From positions 1 through 64,000 of the forward strand of contig NZ_JAERWK010000025.1 of the NCBI RefSeq assembly GCF_016918035.1: a stretch of DNA of 64,000 nt. The letters run 5' to 3'. How positions within the stretch are numbered: the first letter of the stretch is position 1; each line of letters starts with the position of its first letter. The notes under the pieces were generated by a model, which had not been told where the DNA came from, made no database searches, and saw only the letters and a program-made list of their open reading frames with translations. The stretch comes from Nakamurella leprariae (lineage in GTDB: Bacteria > Actinomycetota > Actinomycetes > Mycobacteriales > Nakamurellaceae). This document shows, piece after piece, positions 1 through 7,912 of the stretch. Position numbers and translations under genes: made by a program.

Positions 1-107
1 ACCGCCTCGTCCACCACGCCGAGGTCCTCACCCTCACCGGCGACTCCTACCGCACCCGCCAACGCCGCGAACTGCTGGCCAAACAGAACCGGGCGAACCG
101 GGACTGA
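1..107 (+). CDS. istB: IstB helper ATPase of IS21 family, C-terminal fragment
   Basis: Only the last 34 residues are present, ending KQNRANRD. The segment with HHAEVLTLTGDSYR followed by an arginine-rich stretch is the typical carboxyl end of IstB, the AAA+ helper protein that assists the IstA transposase of IS21-like elements. The start and the ATP-binding motifs lie upstream of the window. The reading frame is intact up to the TGA at 105-107. Whether the complete element is active cannot be judged. Confidence 0.7.
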   Translation, partial: RLVHHAEVLTLTGDSYRTRQRRELLAKQNRANRD

Positions 108-170
108 CCAACCGCCCGGGGGTCAACATTCCCGGAACCCAGCAGGGTTGATCTTCACGATCCGTTGACA
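1..170 (+). mobile_element. Right end of an IS21-family element
   Basis: The window opens inside an insertion sequence. It holds the last codons of the istB gene and then about 60 bases of non-coding end. The element appears to stop at base 170: read on the minus strand its tip is TGTCAACGG, which fits the TG...CA termini of IS21-family elements. The next base resumes the reading frame of the interrupted NmrA-like gene (codon 100 ends at base 171). A near-copy of the tip (gtcaac at 122-127) lies further in, as expected of the repeated terminal motifs of this family. The rest of the element is outside the window. Confidence 0.7.
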
Positions 171-434
171 CGTGATCGTTCGATACACGTCACGGAATCC
201 CTCTGCCAGGGCTCCCCGCGGGGAGAGCGCACCGACGACGACGTCGGCCCCTGAAATGGCTTCGGCCAGAGTGCTCTCGTCGGAGACGTCGCCCTGCATG
301 TACGTCACCCTCTGCAGGGTGTCCTCCGGAAGGGAGCGGCTGACCGAGGTGACCTCGTGACCGCGGGCGGCCGCCTCGGCGACGATCGCGGAACCGGCGT
401 AACCGGTGCCACCAAGCACAGTGATCCGTGACAT
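123..434 (-). pseudogene. NmrA-like NAD(P)-binding reductase, truncated by IS21
   Basis: This is the amino-terminal part of an atypical short-chain reductase (NmrA/NAD(P)H-binding family). Translation starts at ATG 434, preceded by a good GAAGGAG ribosome site, and shows the dinucleotide motif VLGGTGYAGSAIV. The frame then runs through a Rossmann-like segment (DVSDESTLAEAISGADVVVG). Genuine codons end at base 171; the last 16 residues before the stop at 123 are encoded by the IS21 end. Relatives are about 210 residues long, so roughly half is missing. The gene is divergent from the HxlR regulator next to it, which normally would control it. Confidence 0.75.
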
Positions 435-524
435 TCGTGTTTCTCCTTCAACTCTTGTCGGCCAAGACACCAGCCGCTATGGTCACCGTAGGAGACCAAC
501 TCACTGTGGGGAAGAAGGCACTTT

Positions 525-902
525 GTGGTAACCACCTCGGCGACTTCTTCCGACCTGTATCGGACGGACTGTGCGGCGCGTCAGATCCTGGACCGGGTGG
601 GGGACCGGTGGACGGTGCTGATCATCGGCGTGCTGAGCGACGGCAGCGCACGCTTCTCCCAGCTTCGTCGCCGCATCGAGGGGATCTCGCAGAAGATGCT
701 CACCCAGACACTCCGCGGACTCGAGCGCGACGGACTCGTGCACCGCACCGTCTTCCCCGAGGTCCCGGTCCGCGTCGAATACGAACTCACCCAAATGGGG
801 CGCACCCTCGAAGAACCACTCCGAGCCCTCCAACGCTGGGCACTCGAGAACGAGGACCGCATCGAGGAAGCGCACGCAACCTACGATCACCGCGCTCAGT
901 GA
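525..902 (+). CDS. HxlR-family transcriptional regulator
   Basis: A 125-residue winged helix-turn-helix protein. It has the family hallmark CAARQILDRVGDRWTVLII near the amino end (the conserved cysteine is the usual redox or aldehyde sensor), then RFSQLRRRIEGISQKMLTQTL as the recognition helix and VEYELTQMGRTL as the wing. The GTG start at 525 is preceded by GAAGAAGG. It is divergent from the interrupted NmrA-like reductase, the usual arrangement for HxlR regulators of quinone or aldehyde reductases. With the reductase broken, the regulator may have lost its target. The 140 bases after it (903-1043) hold nothing recognisable. Confidence 0.85.
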   Translation: MVTTSATSSDLYRTDCAARQILDRVGDRWTVLIIGVLSDGSARFSQLRRRIEGISQKMLTQTLRGLERDGLVHRTVFPEVPVRVEYELTQMGRTLEEPLRALQRWALENEDRIEEAHATYDHRAQ

Positions 903-1043
903 CTCGCATCGCTTCCGGACCGATGAGGAGATTCGAGGCTCCTGGAGAACAGCACGGGTTCAGAGGGAGGGATTCGCGAACCCGCCCGTGCGGAAGGCGA
1001 CGCCAGACCCGCCGGCTTCCGGAAGCGGGCTGCCTGACGTGAC

Positions 1044-1724
1044 TCAGGAACGGTGCCCGCTGCTGGAAGCACTGGAATCGTAGGTGTGCACCGCGGACGG
1101 GTCTTGAACGGCCCGGAGGGTATACTCGGCGCAGTCGACGAAGGTGGCGATGCTGGTTCGGTTGCGGGAGCGGTGCAGTTGACCCTTGGACGGGCCGTCG
1201 GATCCGATGCCTGCTCGGTGGACGATCCACTCGATGTCACGTGCGTACTGGTCGAGGTATCGCATGACTGCCTCGTCCTTGTGCTGACCGATGTTCCGCC
1301 GGGCCAGGGTACTGCGCAGGACGAGCAGGGGCCAGGGAAGGCGCTTGTCAGGTGTCGCGCTGAGGCCGCCCGCCTGATAGAGCAGGCGCGACACGCCTGT
1401 GCGCCGCATCGCCGGCACGAGAGCCTGGACGAACCCCGTGTTCACTGCCCGATCATGTTGGGCGGAGGCGTTGCCGATCATAGCCACCACCGCATCAACG
1501 CCCCCCAGGAGCGCGTCGAGATCGAGCGGGCCGCTGATCGATCTCCGGAGGACCTTGAGGTCAGCATGAGGATGCTGCAGCTTGCTCGGCGTCCGGGCAA
1601 GCACCCGCACGCTGTGGCCCTGCTCGAATGCCAGGCGCACGAAGTGCTGCCCCGTGCGCCCCGTCCCTCCGAAGACCAGGAATGACAGCTTCCGTCTCAC
1701 GCCATCTCTCTGTTCATTGCTCAT
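1044..1724 (-). CDS. NAD(P)-binding NmrA-like oxidoreductase
   Basis: A 226-residue Rossmann-fold protein with the glycine motif VFGGTGRTGQHFVRLA at residues 17-32, a second strand ending in RVLARTPSKL, and VDAVVAMIGNAS. This fits the atypical SDR group of NmrA/biliverdin-reductase-B-like flavin or quinone reductases. The catalytic Tyr-x-x-x-Lys of classical SDRs is not evident. It begins 11 bases before the stop of the upstream MarR gene, so the two are probably translationally coupled and regulated together. Substrate is unknown. Confidence 0.8.
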   Translation of the reverse strand: MSNEQRDGVRRKLSFLVFGGTGRTGQHFVRLAFEQGHSVRVLARTPSKLQHPHADLKVLRRSISGPLDLDALLGGVDAVVAMIGNASAQHDRAVNTGFVQALVPAMRRTGVSRLLYQAGGLSATPDKRLPWPLLVLRSTLARRNIGQHKDEAVMRYLDQYARDIEWIVHRAGIGSDGPSKGQLHRSRNRTSIATFVDCAEYTLRAVQDPSAVHTYDSSASSSGHRS

Positions 1725-2226
1725 GAGTACCGGTCACCCGCGGACGAGAGTGCGTGCGATTGAGGCCGTCTGCCGCGGGATGGGGGAGCAGGCGGTCCTC
1801 TGAGAGGACTCGCAGGAGTTCGCGAAGGTGCATGACCTGGTCTGGGCCGAGCCGGTTGAGGAGGTGTCGTTCAAGTGCGGCCCGCAGCGACCGCTCCGCG
1901 TCGGCCCACGCAGCCTCCCCGCCGGTGGTGATGGAGACGTCGACGCCGTTGGTGAGGCGGGTACGTCGCGCGAGGCCCTGAGCCTCCATGCGGGTCAGGA
2001 GATGGGAGAGGCGGCCGCGATCCCAGCCCGTGGCGGACGCGAGCGCATTCTGCCTGAGCGTGCCGCCTGCGGCGTGCAGGTGGATGAGCACCGTGCGTTC
2101 GGGCTCCCCGACGTCGGAGTGCGCACTGACGTCACCGATGATCGCGCTGCGGAGACGCTCATTCGCCTGCTTCCAGGCCAACCACAAGTCCACGGCATCC
2201 GTCGTGGGCTCCTCGTCGCTCGTCAT
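1714..2226 (-). CDS. MarR-family transcriptional regulator
   Basis: A 170-residue winged-helix regulator. Motifs include LWLAWKQANERL (dimerisation helix), GTLRQNALASATGWDRGRLS (helix-turn-helix) and LARRTRLTNGVDVSITTGG (wing). The ATG at 2226 is chosen because GAGGAG precedes it and because an in-frame upstream extension would run through the operator and the promoter region. It is divergent from DUF2316 and the aldo/keto reductase, and co-directional with the NmrA-like gene behind it, so it can govern both arms through the operator pair at 2267-2310. Confidence 0.85.
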   Translation of the reverse strand: MTSDEEPTTDAVDLWLAWKQANERLRSAIIGDVSAHSDVGEPERTVLIHLHAAGGTLRQNALASATGWDRGRLSHLLTRMEAQGLARRTRLTNGVDVSITTGGEAAWADAERSLRAALERHLLNRLGPDQVMHLRELLRVLSEDRLLPHPAADGLNRTHSRPRVTGTHEQ

Positions 2227-2266
2227 GCCACTCCTCGTCGACCTCACTGGTCGATCCCAGCCTAAC

Positions 2267-2310
2267 TGTTGCAAGTTCAACCCAGCAGGTCTACTGTTGA
2301 ATTCGCAACA
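2267..2310. promoter_or_regulatory. Double MarR-type operator
   Basis: Two 15-base arms, TGTTGCAAGTTCAAC (2267-2281) and GTTGAATTCGCAACA (2296-2310), are inverted copies with two mismatches. Each arm also contains its own dyad (GTTG...CAAC). The pair lies between the MarR regulator and the divergent DUF2316 gene. MarR dimers usually bind dyads of this size over their own promoter, so autorepression and control of both directions is the likely role. Confidence 0.65.
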
Positions 2311-2324
2311 GCATGGAGATGTGT

Positions 2325-2636
2325 ATGTCATTGAACGCCGAAGAGCGTGAGCGCACCGGCAAGGAACTGCAGCAGAACCTCTCTCGCGTCGGGCTGGAGG
2401 CGCCGCAGCTTGCCCGTCGGCTCGGATGGTCGGCAGCTCGAGTGGAGTCCACGCTCGCAGTGGACTCCGACTCCGACCCCACCGACGTGTGGGAGGTGAG
2501 GGATTTCCTCACCGACACCGCCCGGCAACTGGGTGCGGATGCGATGCCGTTCACCGCGCTCACGCCCATGGCGCGGATGCGGGCGCGCATGTGGTTCGAA
2601 CTTCGCAAGCCGCCCCGCTACACCCCAAGTATCTGA
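2325..2636 (+). CDS. DUF2316 family protein
   Basis: A 103-residue cytoplasmic protein starting MSLNAEERERTGKEL. It resembles the DUF2316 family, whose members are small helix-turn-helix-like proteins found beside oxidoreductases in actinobacteria; the segment LEAPQLARRLGWSAARVES looks like a helix-turn-helix. The ATG at 2325 is preceded by GGAGAT at 2315; the ATG at 2313 would sit against the operator. It lies 27 bases before the aldo/keto reductase and is probably in the same transcript. Its molecular role is not known. Confidence 0.75.
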   Translation: MSLNAEERERTGKELQQNLSRVGLEAPQLARRLGWSAARVESTLAVDSDSDPTDVWEVRDFLTDTARQLGADAMPFTALTPMARMRARMWFELRKPPRYTPSI

Positions 2637-2663
2637 ACCGGACACGTGGAAAGGACACACACC

Positions 2664-3665
2664 ATGGCACACACCACAACACTTCCCACCCGCGAGCTGG
2701 GCTCGAGCGGGCTGCTCACCGGAGCGGTCGGGCTCGGGGCAGAGATGATGACGAACGAGCCGCTCAGTCGCGAGACGTCGATCGCCACCATCCGGACGGC
2801 GCTCGATGCGGGCATGACGCTTGTCGACACCGGCGACTTCTACGGGATGGGCGACAACGAAGAACTGATCTGTGAATCGCTGCGTCCCGGCGATCGGGAC
2901 AACGCGATCCTGAGCGTAAAGTTCAACGGCCTCAAGGACCCCGCCGGACGATTCGTCGGCATCGAGGGCCGCCCCGAACACGTGAAGAACTTCCTGACCT
3001 ACTCGCTGCGCCGCCTCGGCACGGACTACATCGACATCTACCGACCCTCCCGGCTCGCCCCGGACGTGCCGATCGAGGACACCGTCGGCGCGATCTCCGA
3101 ACTCATCGACGCCGGCTACGTGCGTCACCTCGGCCTGTCCGAGGTCGGCTCCGACACCATCCGCCGCGCCCACACCGTGCACCCCGTCACCGACGTGCAA
3201 CTGGAGTACTCCCTCTTCAGCCGCGTCATCGAACGCGACATCCTCAACACCACACTCGAACTCGGTATCGGAGTCACCGCATACGCCGTCCTCGGCCACG
3301 GACTCCTCACCGGCGAGTTCCAGCGCGACGCCGTCGACGACCGCTTCAAGGGCCACCTGCCCCGCTTCAACGACGAGAACCTGCCGATCAACCTCGCCCT
3401 CGTCGACAAGCTCCGCACCATCGCCACCCGACGCGGCGTCAGCGTCGCGCAACTCGCCACCGCCTGGGTCCTCGCCAAGAGCCCGAACATCGTCCCCCTC
3501 GTCGGCGCCCGCCGTCCCGAACGCATCCCCCAAGCCGTCGAGGCCGCACAGCTGAACCTCACCGCTGACGACATCGCGGAGATCGAACACGCCGCCCCAC
3601 AAGAATCCGTCGCCGGAACACGCTACGCGGCACCACTCATGGCCCTCCTTGACAGCGAACGCTGA
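2664..3665 (+). CDS. Aldo/keto reductase, atypical active site
   Basis: A 333-residue NADPH-dependent aldo/keto reductase (TIM barrel). Visible are the catalytic Asp and Tyr in LVDTGDFYGMGDNE, the Lys in SVKFNGLKDP and the carboxyl NADP-binding region (IVPLVGARRPERI). Where YakC/AKR13-type enzymes carry a His (YQHRVDP) this protein reads YRPSRLAP, so the fourth catalytic residue appears to be replaced. ATG 2664 has GGAAAGGA upstream. It shares the MarR-controlled promoter with DUF2316. Substrate unknown; reduction of a carbonyl on a xenobiotic or lipid aldehyde is plausible. Confidence 0.85.
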   Translation: MAHTTTLPTRELGSSGLLTGAVGLGAEMMTNEPLSRETSIATIRTALDAGMTLVDTGDFYGMGDNEELICESLRPGDRDNAILSVKFNGLKDPAGRFVGIEGRPEHVKNFLTYSLRRLGTDYIDIYRPSRLAPDVPIEDTVGAISELIDAGYVRHLGLSEVGSDTIRRAHTVHPVTDVQLEYSLFSRVIERDILNTTLELGIGVTAYAVLGHGLLTGEFQRDAVDDRFKGHLPRFNDENLPINLALVDKLRTIATRRGVSVAQLATAWVLAKSPNIVPLVGARRPERIPQAVEAAQLNLTADDIAEIEHAAPQESVAGTRYAAPLMALLDSER

Positions 3666-3779
3666 CCCTCTTCACGAACGTCATCGTCGCGCAGAGGGCA
3701 TGAGACATCACCGGGACTGTCGCGCTGATGGTGGAACTGGCCTGATCAGCTCGGCGTGGACCGGGCGGAGAGGGTCGTG

Positions 3780-4640
3780 ATGATCGAGACACTGGTGGTC
3801 GTGGAGCCATCGTCGGATGAACCGGGGGTCGGCCGCCGTCGGCGGCCGAGCTGGACGCGGCGCGGGAGTTGGTGTGCAGCTGGCCCGCGAGCGTGGTGTG
3901 GCGTTGACCGGCCCGGACGGGCTGCTCAAAGCGCTGACCAAGACCGTCATCGAGACGGCCTTGGACGAGGAGCTCAGCGAGCATCTGGGCTATGACAAGC
4001 ATGACGCGGTGGGCCGCAACGGCGGTAACTCCCGCAACGGCAAGCGGTCCAAGACGGTGTTGACCGATGCGGCCGGGGCGGTGCAGATCGACGTGCCCCG
4101 CGATCGGGACGGCACCTTCGAGCCGCAGCTGGTCAAGAAGCGGCAGCGGCGCCTGTCGGATGTCGACGAGGTGGTGTTGTCGTTGTACGCCAAGGGGTTG
4201 ACCACCGGCGAGATCAGCGCGCACTTCGCCGACGTGTACGGGGCCAGCGTGTCCAGCGTGTCCAGGGACACCGTCACCCGCATCATCGACCGGGTGCGCG
4301 AGGAGATGCAGGCCGGGTGGTCCCGACCGCCTGAGACCACCTATGCCGCGGTGTTCATCGACGCGATCATGGTGAAGATCCGTGACGGGCAGGTCCGCAA
4401 CCGGCCGGTCTGTGCCGCGATCGGCGTCGACTTGGACGGGCACAAGGACATCCTGGGCATGTGGGCCGGCGACGGTGACGGCGAGTCCGCGAAGTTCTCA
4501 TCTCGCCGTGCTCACCGAGCTGCGCAACCGGGGCGTGCGGGACGTGTTCTTCGTGGCCTGCGACGGCTTCAAAGGCCTGCCCGACAGCGTGTCTGCCGTG
4601 TTCCCGCTGGCCACGGTGCAGACCTCACCCGTCCACACTC
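3780..4640 (+). pseudogene. IS256-family transposase, decayed
   Basis: Pieces of one mutator-type transposase are spread over three frames: MIETLVVVEPSSDE from 3780, then ELDAARELVCS near 3848, then the long block LARERGVALTGPDG to DGESAKF (to about 4497), then LAVLTELRNRGVRDVF to TVQTS near 4630. At least three single-base frameshifts interrupt it, and the carboxyl third is absent. FIDAIMVKIRDGQV holds the first acidic catalytic region. The element is dead. It lies directly behind the aldo/keto reductase. Bases 4641-4794 between this and the next remnant show no recognisable content. Confidence 0.75.
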
Positions 4641-4794
4641 CCGTCGGCGGGAACGTCTCGCCGGTCACCGCACCACCGGGACAGGACCTCTGCAGACGCG
4701 TGCCTTCGAGGTACTCATGCAGGCCTTGTCCGTCCCGGTGGCGGCGGGCCGCGTAGTGGCCAGCGGGAGTTGCGCTTCGAGCGCCGTGGTGAGG

Positions 4795-5076
4795 TTCCAG
4801 CAGCCAGTCCGGGAAGTACGAGCCGGCCTGGAGCTTGGAGATCGCCACGTCCAGGGTGCCGGCCCGGGTGTCGAACTCCCGATGCCGGGAGCCGTTGCGC
4901 ACGTTGGTCCGCTCGGCCGAGCGGGTGCCGTACTCGGCGCCGCAGACCGAGTCGGCATCGGCCGACATCAGCGTGTTGATGAACGTGTCAACATCGAGCG
5001 CAGCAGATCAGGGCTGGCCTGGGCCAGCTGCTCGGGCAGGAAGTGGGCAGGGTCGATACTTGCTCGCAGCGGTCAT
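4795..5076 (-). pseudogene. Second IS256-family transposase, amino-terminal fragment
   Basis: On the minus strand an ATG at 5076 opens a transposase of a different IS256 subgroup: MTAAS, then LPEQLAQASPDLL, then DTFINTLMSADADSVCG, then EFDTRAGTLDVAISKL and YFPDWLLE. At least two frameshifts (near 5060 and 4990) separate these pieces, and similarity stops at about 4795. It faces the other transposase remnant. The carboxyl two thirds, including the catalytic DDE residues, are gone. Confidence 0.65.
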
Positions 5077-5200
5077 CGCGTCGGTCTCCTGGTTGGACTG
5101 TGAGAGGTCTCCACAAGATCACGCGATGGCCGCCCTTCCGTGGACGCCCCGCTGGTCACCGAGGCCGTCGCACACCACCTTGGTGGACGCCACTGAGTTC

Positions 5201-5941
5201 TCAGCGTCCGGGGAGGTTGCTCAGTGCCTGGGAGCGGGCGGCGAGGAGCTCGGCGTAGGTGTCGTCGTGCTCGGCCCAGCGCAGGGCCTTGGCCCGCTCG
5301 ACCACGAGCTCGTTCGGGGTCGGGTTCTGCGTCAGCTGACCGAGGACCTCGTCGAGGAAGTCGCCCATCGGCAGCGCGTTGGGGTTGAGCTTCTCCTGGC
5401 CGGCGTTGGCGACGGCCGGCGGAACCAGCTCGGTCACGGTGATGCCCGTACCGGCGAGGTGGGAGCGCAGCGACTCGGTGTAGGAGTGCACCGCGGCCTT
5501 CGACGCGCCATAGGTGGCCATCAGCGGGAACGGCAGGAAGCCGATGCCGGAGGAGACGGTGATGATGTCACCGGTGCCACGGCCCAGCAGGTGCGGGGTG
5601 AACGCGTCGATCACGCGGATCGTACCGAGCAGGTTCACCGCGATCGTGGTCTCGGCCTGGGTGATGTGGCCCGGGTCGCGCAGGTCCTCGGTGAGCATGA
5701 CTCCCGACATCGTCACGACCACGTCGAGCTCGGGGTGCTTGGACAGTACCTCGTCGCGAGCCGTGAGGATCGATGCGGGGTCGGTCACATCGACGCGGAC
5801 TGTCTCCAGCCCCTCGACCTGGTCGGTGTTGCGGCCTCCGACGACGACCGTGCTCCCGGCGTCCACGAAACGCTGCGCGAGGGCACGGCCGATTCCCGTG
5901 GTGCCCCCGACGATCAGAACGGTACGTGCGCTGACGTTCAT
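5201..5941 (-). CDS. Short-chain dehydrogenase/reductase
   Basis: A 246-residue classical SDR. It has the cofactor motif GGTTGIGRALAQRF, the catalytic Ser in TVSSGIGFLP and the YGASK pair (Tyr-x-x-x-Lys). An Arg in VVGGRNTDQ after the second strand favours NADPH. The start at 5941 has GAAGGAAG upstream. Relatives are annotated as DltE-like or DUF1776-type oxidoreductases. It is divergent from the XRE regulator at 6110, so that regulator is the likely controller. Substrate unknown. Confidence 0.85.
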   Translation of the reverse strand: MNVSARTVLIVGGTTGIGRALAQRFVDAGSTVVVGGRNTDQVEGLETVRVDVTDPASILTARDEVLSKHPELDVVVTMSGVMLTEDLRDPGHITQAETTIAVNLLGTIRVIDAFTPHLLGRGTGDIITVSSGIGFLPFPLMATYGASKAAVHSYTESLRSHLAGTGITVTELVPPAVANAGQEKLNPNALPMGDFLDEVLGQLTQNPTPNELVVERAKALRWAEHDDTYAELLAARSQALSNLPGR

Positions 5942-6096
5942 GAGTGCTTCCTTCATCTCTGTATCCGGCCGTCGGCCGGGTGGTCTTCGTCCGGATCGAT
6001 CACCGGCACGTCTCCATGCTCGGCCGCGCCGGGGAGGGGGGAAGGACCCGCTGATCCACGTAGTGACAGGGCACCTCTCGATCGGCCAGGACTGGC

Positions 6097-6102
6097 TACC
6101 GT
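6097..6102 (+). promoter_or_regulatory. -10 hexamer TACCGT, leaderless start
   Basis: TACCGT ends 7 bases before the ATG at 6110 and no ribosome-binding sequence is present in between. This spacing places the transcription start at or next to the start codon. Confidence 0.5.
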
Positions 6103-6109
6103 TGATCTC

Positions 6110-6934
6110 ATGGACGGCGCCAACGACAATCGTCTCGGGGAGTACCTCGGCGCGCGCCGCGCGCTGGTGACGCCCGAGCAGGCCGGCATCCCCGCCGGAT
6201 CGGGACGCCGCGTCCCCGGCCTGCGGCGCGAGGAGGTCGCACTGCTGGCCGGAATCAGCGCCGACTACTACTTCCGCCTCGAACGAGGCCGCGACAAGAA
6301 CCCCTCCACGCAGGTCCTGGAATCCCTCGCCCGCGTCCTGCACCTCGACGAAGTGGAGGCCGACTACCTGATCAGCCTCGGAAGACCCCGCCCGCGCCCC
6401 CGCCGCGCGCGGGCATCACGGCGCCCTGAGTGCGTCCCAGCCCGGCTGAAGGACCTGCTGGCGGCGCTTGACATCCCCGCGTTCATCGAGAACCGCTACT
6501 TCGACGTCCTCGCCGCCAACCCCCTCGCCACCGCATTCAGCCCACGGCTCGCGCCCGGGAACAACCGGCTGCGGTCCCTGATGCTCGACCCGGCCGAACG
6601 CGACTTCCAGGAAGACTGGGACCGCGCCGTCGACGAGTTCATCGCCTCCTTCCGGAGCTCCCTGGGCGATGACACCGCCGACCCTCGCGCGATCGAGCTC
6701 GTCGGCGAGCTGTCCCTCGCCAGTGCACGCTTCCGCGCACTCTGGGCCCGCCACGACGTCCGGCAGCTGCAAGGAGGAACCGCCGCCGTCAACCACCCGA
6801 ACCTCGGTGTGCTGCGCCTGCACCGCGAGAAGATGCCCATCGGTGACCTCATCCTCGTGCTCTACTACCCCGCCGAACACAGCGCCGACGCCGACAAGCT
6901 CGCCCTGCTCGCATCCCTCGACGCCGCGACCTGA
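6110..6934 (+). CDS. XRE-family regulator with MmyB-like ligand domain
   Basis: A 274-residue protein. The amino part is a Xre/Cro helix-turn-helix (GRRVPGLRREEVALLAGIS, then YYFRLERGRDKNPS), and the carboxyl part is an MmyB-type sensor domain (residues about 105-265; PAFIENRYFDVLAANPLA). This family is abundant in actinobacteria; MmyB domains probably bind fatty acids or similar small ligands. Divergent from the SDR gene, as is common for this pair. Probably leaderless (TACCGT 7 bases upstream). Confidence 0.85.
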   Translation: MDGANDNRLGEYLGARRALVTPEQAGIPAGSGRRVPGLRREEVALLAGISADYYFRLERGRDKNPSTQVLESLARVLHLDEVEADYLISLGRPRPRPRRARASRRPECVPARLKDLLAALDIPAFIENRYFDVLAANPLATAFSPRLAPGNNRLRSLMLDPAERDFQEDWDRAVDEFIASFRSSLGDDTADPRAIELVGELSLASARFRALWARHDVRQLQGGTAAVNHPNLGVLRLHREKMPIGDLILVLYYPAEHSADADKLALLASLDAAT

Positions 6935-7028
6935 GGGTCACGGCGTGAGGCCCGCCACGACGGTCCAGCAACACCCCCTTGGGGCGTGTCTCCCTATGGC
7001 AGCGGCGTGACGCGGGGATTGTGGCCTG

Positions 7029-7130
7029 ATGTCGCGGTTCGCGGTGCTCTCGGATGGCAAGTGGGCTCGGACGAGTCGTTGGTGCCGTCTTCGGATGGTC
7101 AGCGCGGCAGGCCATTTCGTGAGATCACCG
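7029..7130 (+). pseudogene. IS5-family transposase, amino-terminal scrap
   Basis: The frame from 7029 reads MSRFAVLSDGKWAR; after a shift the next frame reads DESLVPSSDGQRGRPFRE. Together they match the first 40 residues or so of IS5-family (IS427-group) transposases, which begin MSRFxxLSDAQWxxIEPLLPSS. Nothing of the catalytic region follows. Together with the flanking bases (6935-7130) this is an IS relic without function. Confidence 0.6.
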
Positions 7131-7159
7131 AGGCCTGGTGGACGACGTCCACCAGGCCT
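7131..7159. terminator. Strong hairpin, probable terminator of the VOC gene
   Basis: Thirteen perfectly paired bases (7131-7143 with 7147-7159) close a GAC loop. The hairpin lies 45 bases beyond the stop of the minus-strand VOC gene and after the plus-strand IS relic. No long T run follows, which is normal at this GC content. Confidence 0.55.
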
Positions 7160-7203
7160 TCGTCGTGCCCGGGCTCAGCGGTCCCGGTTGCGCCGGAGCC
7201 GCC

Positions 7204-7593
7204 TCAGCCGTGGAACTGAGCCAGCTGCACCAGGTTCCCGCACGTGTCGTCGAGCACCGCGACGGTCACCGGTCCCATCGGCGTCGGCGGTTGCGTGAAG
7301 GTGACGCCGAGCCCGACGAGCCGCTCGTACTCGGCCTGCACGTCGTCGACGCCGAACACGCACACCGGGATGCCGTCTGCGAGCAGGGCGTCGGTGAACG
7401 GCCGGACCGCCGGGTGACCCTTCGGCTCCAGGGAGATCTGGGTGCCGTCCGGGCGCCCCGCCTCGACGACGGTGAGCCAGCGGTGCTCGCCCATGGGGAC
7501 GTCCGCCGCGATCGCGAACCCCAGGGTCAGGGTGTAGAAGTCGGCGGCCCGTTGCTGGTCGTCGACGAAGATGCTGACGGTCTGGAGCTTCAC
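7204..7593 (-). CDS. VOC (glyoxalase-fold) family protein
   Basis: A 129-residue protein of the vicinal-oxygen-chelate fold, starting VKLQTVSIFVDDQQRAADFY. Two beta-alpha-beta-beta-beta modules are visible, ending in TVAVLDDTCGNLVQLAQF. Such proteins include glyoxalase I, antibiotic-binding proteins and dioxygenases; the function cannot be told apart here. The GTG start overlaps the ArsR stop by four bases (GTGA), so the two are translationally coupled. ArsR-VOC pairs of this kind are common in actinobacteria. Confidence 0.75.
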   Translation of the reverse strand: MKLQTVSIFVDDQQRAADFYTLTLGFAIAADVPMGEHRWLTVVEAGRPDGTQISLEPKGHPAVRPFTDALLADGIPVCVFGVDDVQAEYERLVGLGVTFTQPPTPMGPVTVAVLDDTCGNLVQLAQFHG

Positions 7594-7883
7594 GGGTCTG
7601 CCTTCCGGATGGGCCACCGCTCGGCGATCTGCGCGAGCGGAGAGGGGTCGATGGTGTGGAGCTTGTAGCGGCCGCGCCGCTCGGTGCGGACCAGGCCGGC
7701 GGAGGCCAGGACGTCCAGGTGCTGCGAGACCGCCTGCCGGCTCGGCGTCAGGTCGTGGTGCATGGCCAGCCGGGAGCACAGCTCGAACAGCGTCTGCTCG
7801 TCCCGCTGCAGCAGCTCGTCGAGCAGCGCCCGTCTGGTTCCGTCGGCGATCGCCTGGTAGACGTCGGCCACGTCGGCCACCAT
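7590..7883 (-). CDS. ArsR-family transcriptional regulator
   Basis: A 97-residue winged-helix protein: DVYQAIADGTRRALLDELL, then TPSRQAVSQHLDVLASAGLV (recognition helix), then RRGRYKLHTIDPSPL. No cysteine pair for metal sensing is seen in the helix, so this is the metal-independent type often linked to VOC or SRPBCC proteins. ATG 7883 is used; a TTG 6 bases earlier is less likely. A perfect dyad at 7885-7902 touches the start codon and suggests autoregulation. Confidence 0.85.
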   Translation of the reverse strand: MVADVADVYQAIADGTRRALLDELLQRDEQTLFELCSRLAMHHDLTPSRQAVSQHLDVLASAGLVRTERRGRYKLHTIDPSPLAQIAERWPIRKADP

Positions 7884-7884
7884 A

Positions 7885-7902
7885 GGCAAGTCACCACTTG
7901 CC
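7885..7902. promoter_or_regulatory. ArsR operator candidate
   Basis: GGCAAGT-CACC-ACTTGCC is a perfect seven-base dyad with a four-base spacer, lying directly upstream of the arsR-like start codon. ArsR proteins bind such dyads over their own promoters. Confidence 0.55.
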
Positions 7903-7912
7903 TGACAAGGGT

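Noticed and set aside
2328-3602. 424-residue minus-strand ORF opposite the aldo/keto reductase
   Set aside because: Acidic Val/Gly/Asp-rich shadow frame; the plus strand carries clear family motifs.
4641-4794. Possible gene fragment between the two IS256 relics
   Set aside because: Neither strand gave a recognisable protein segment.
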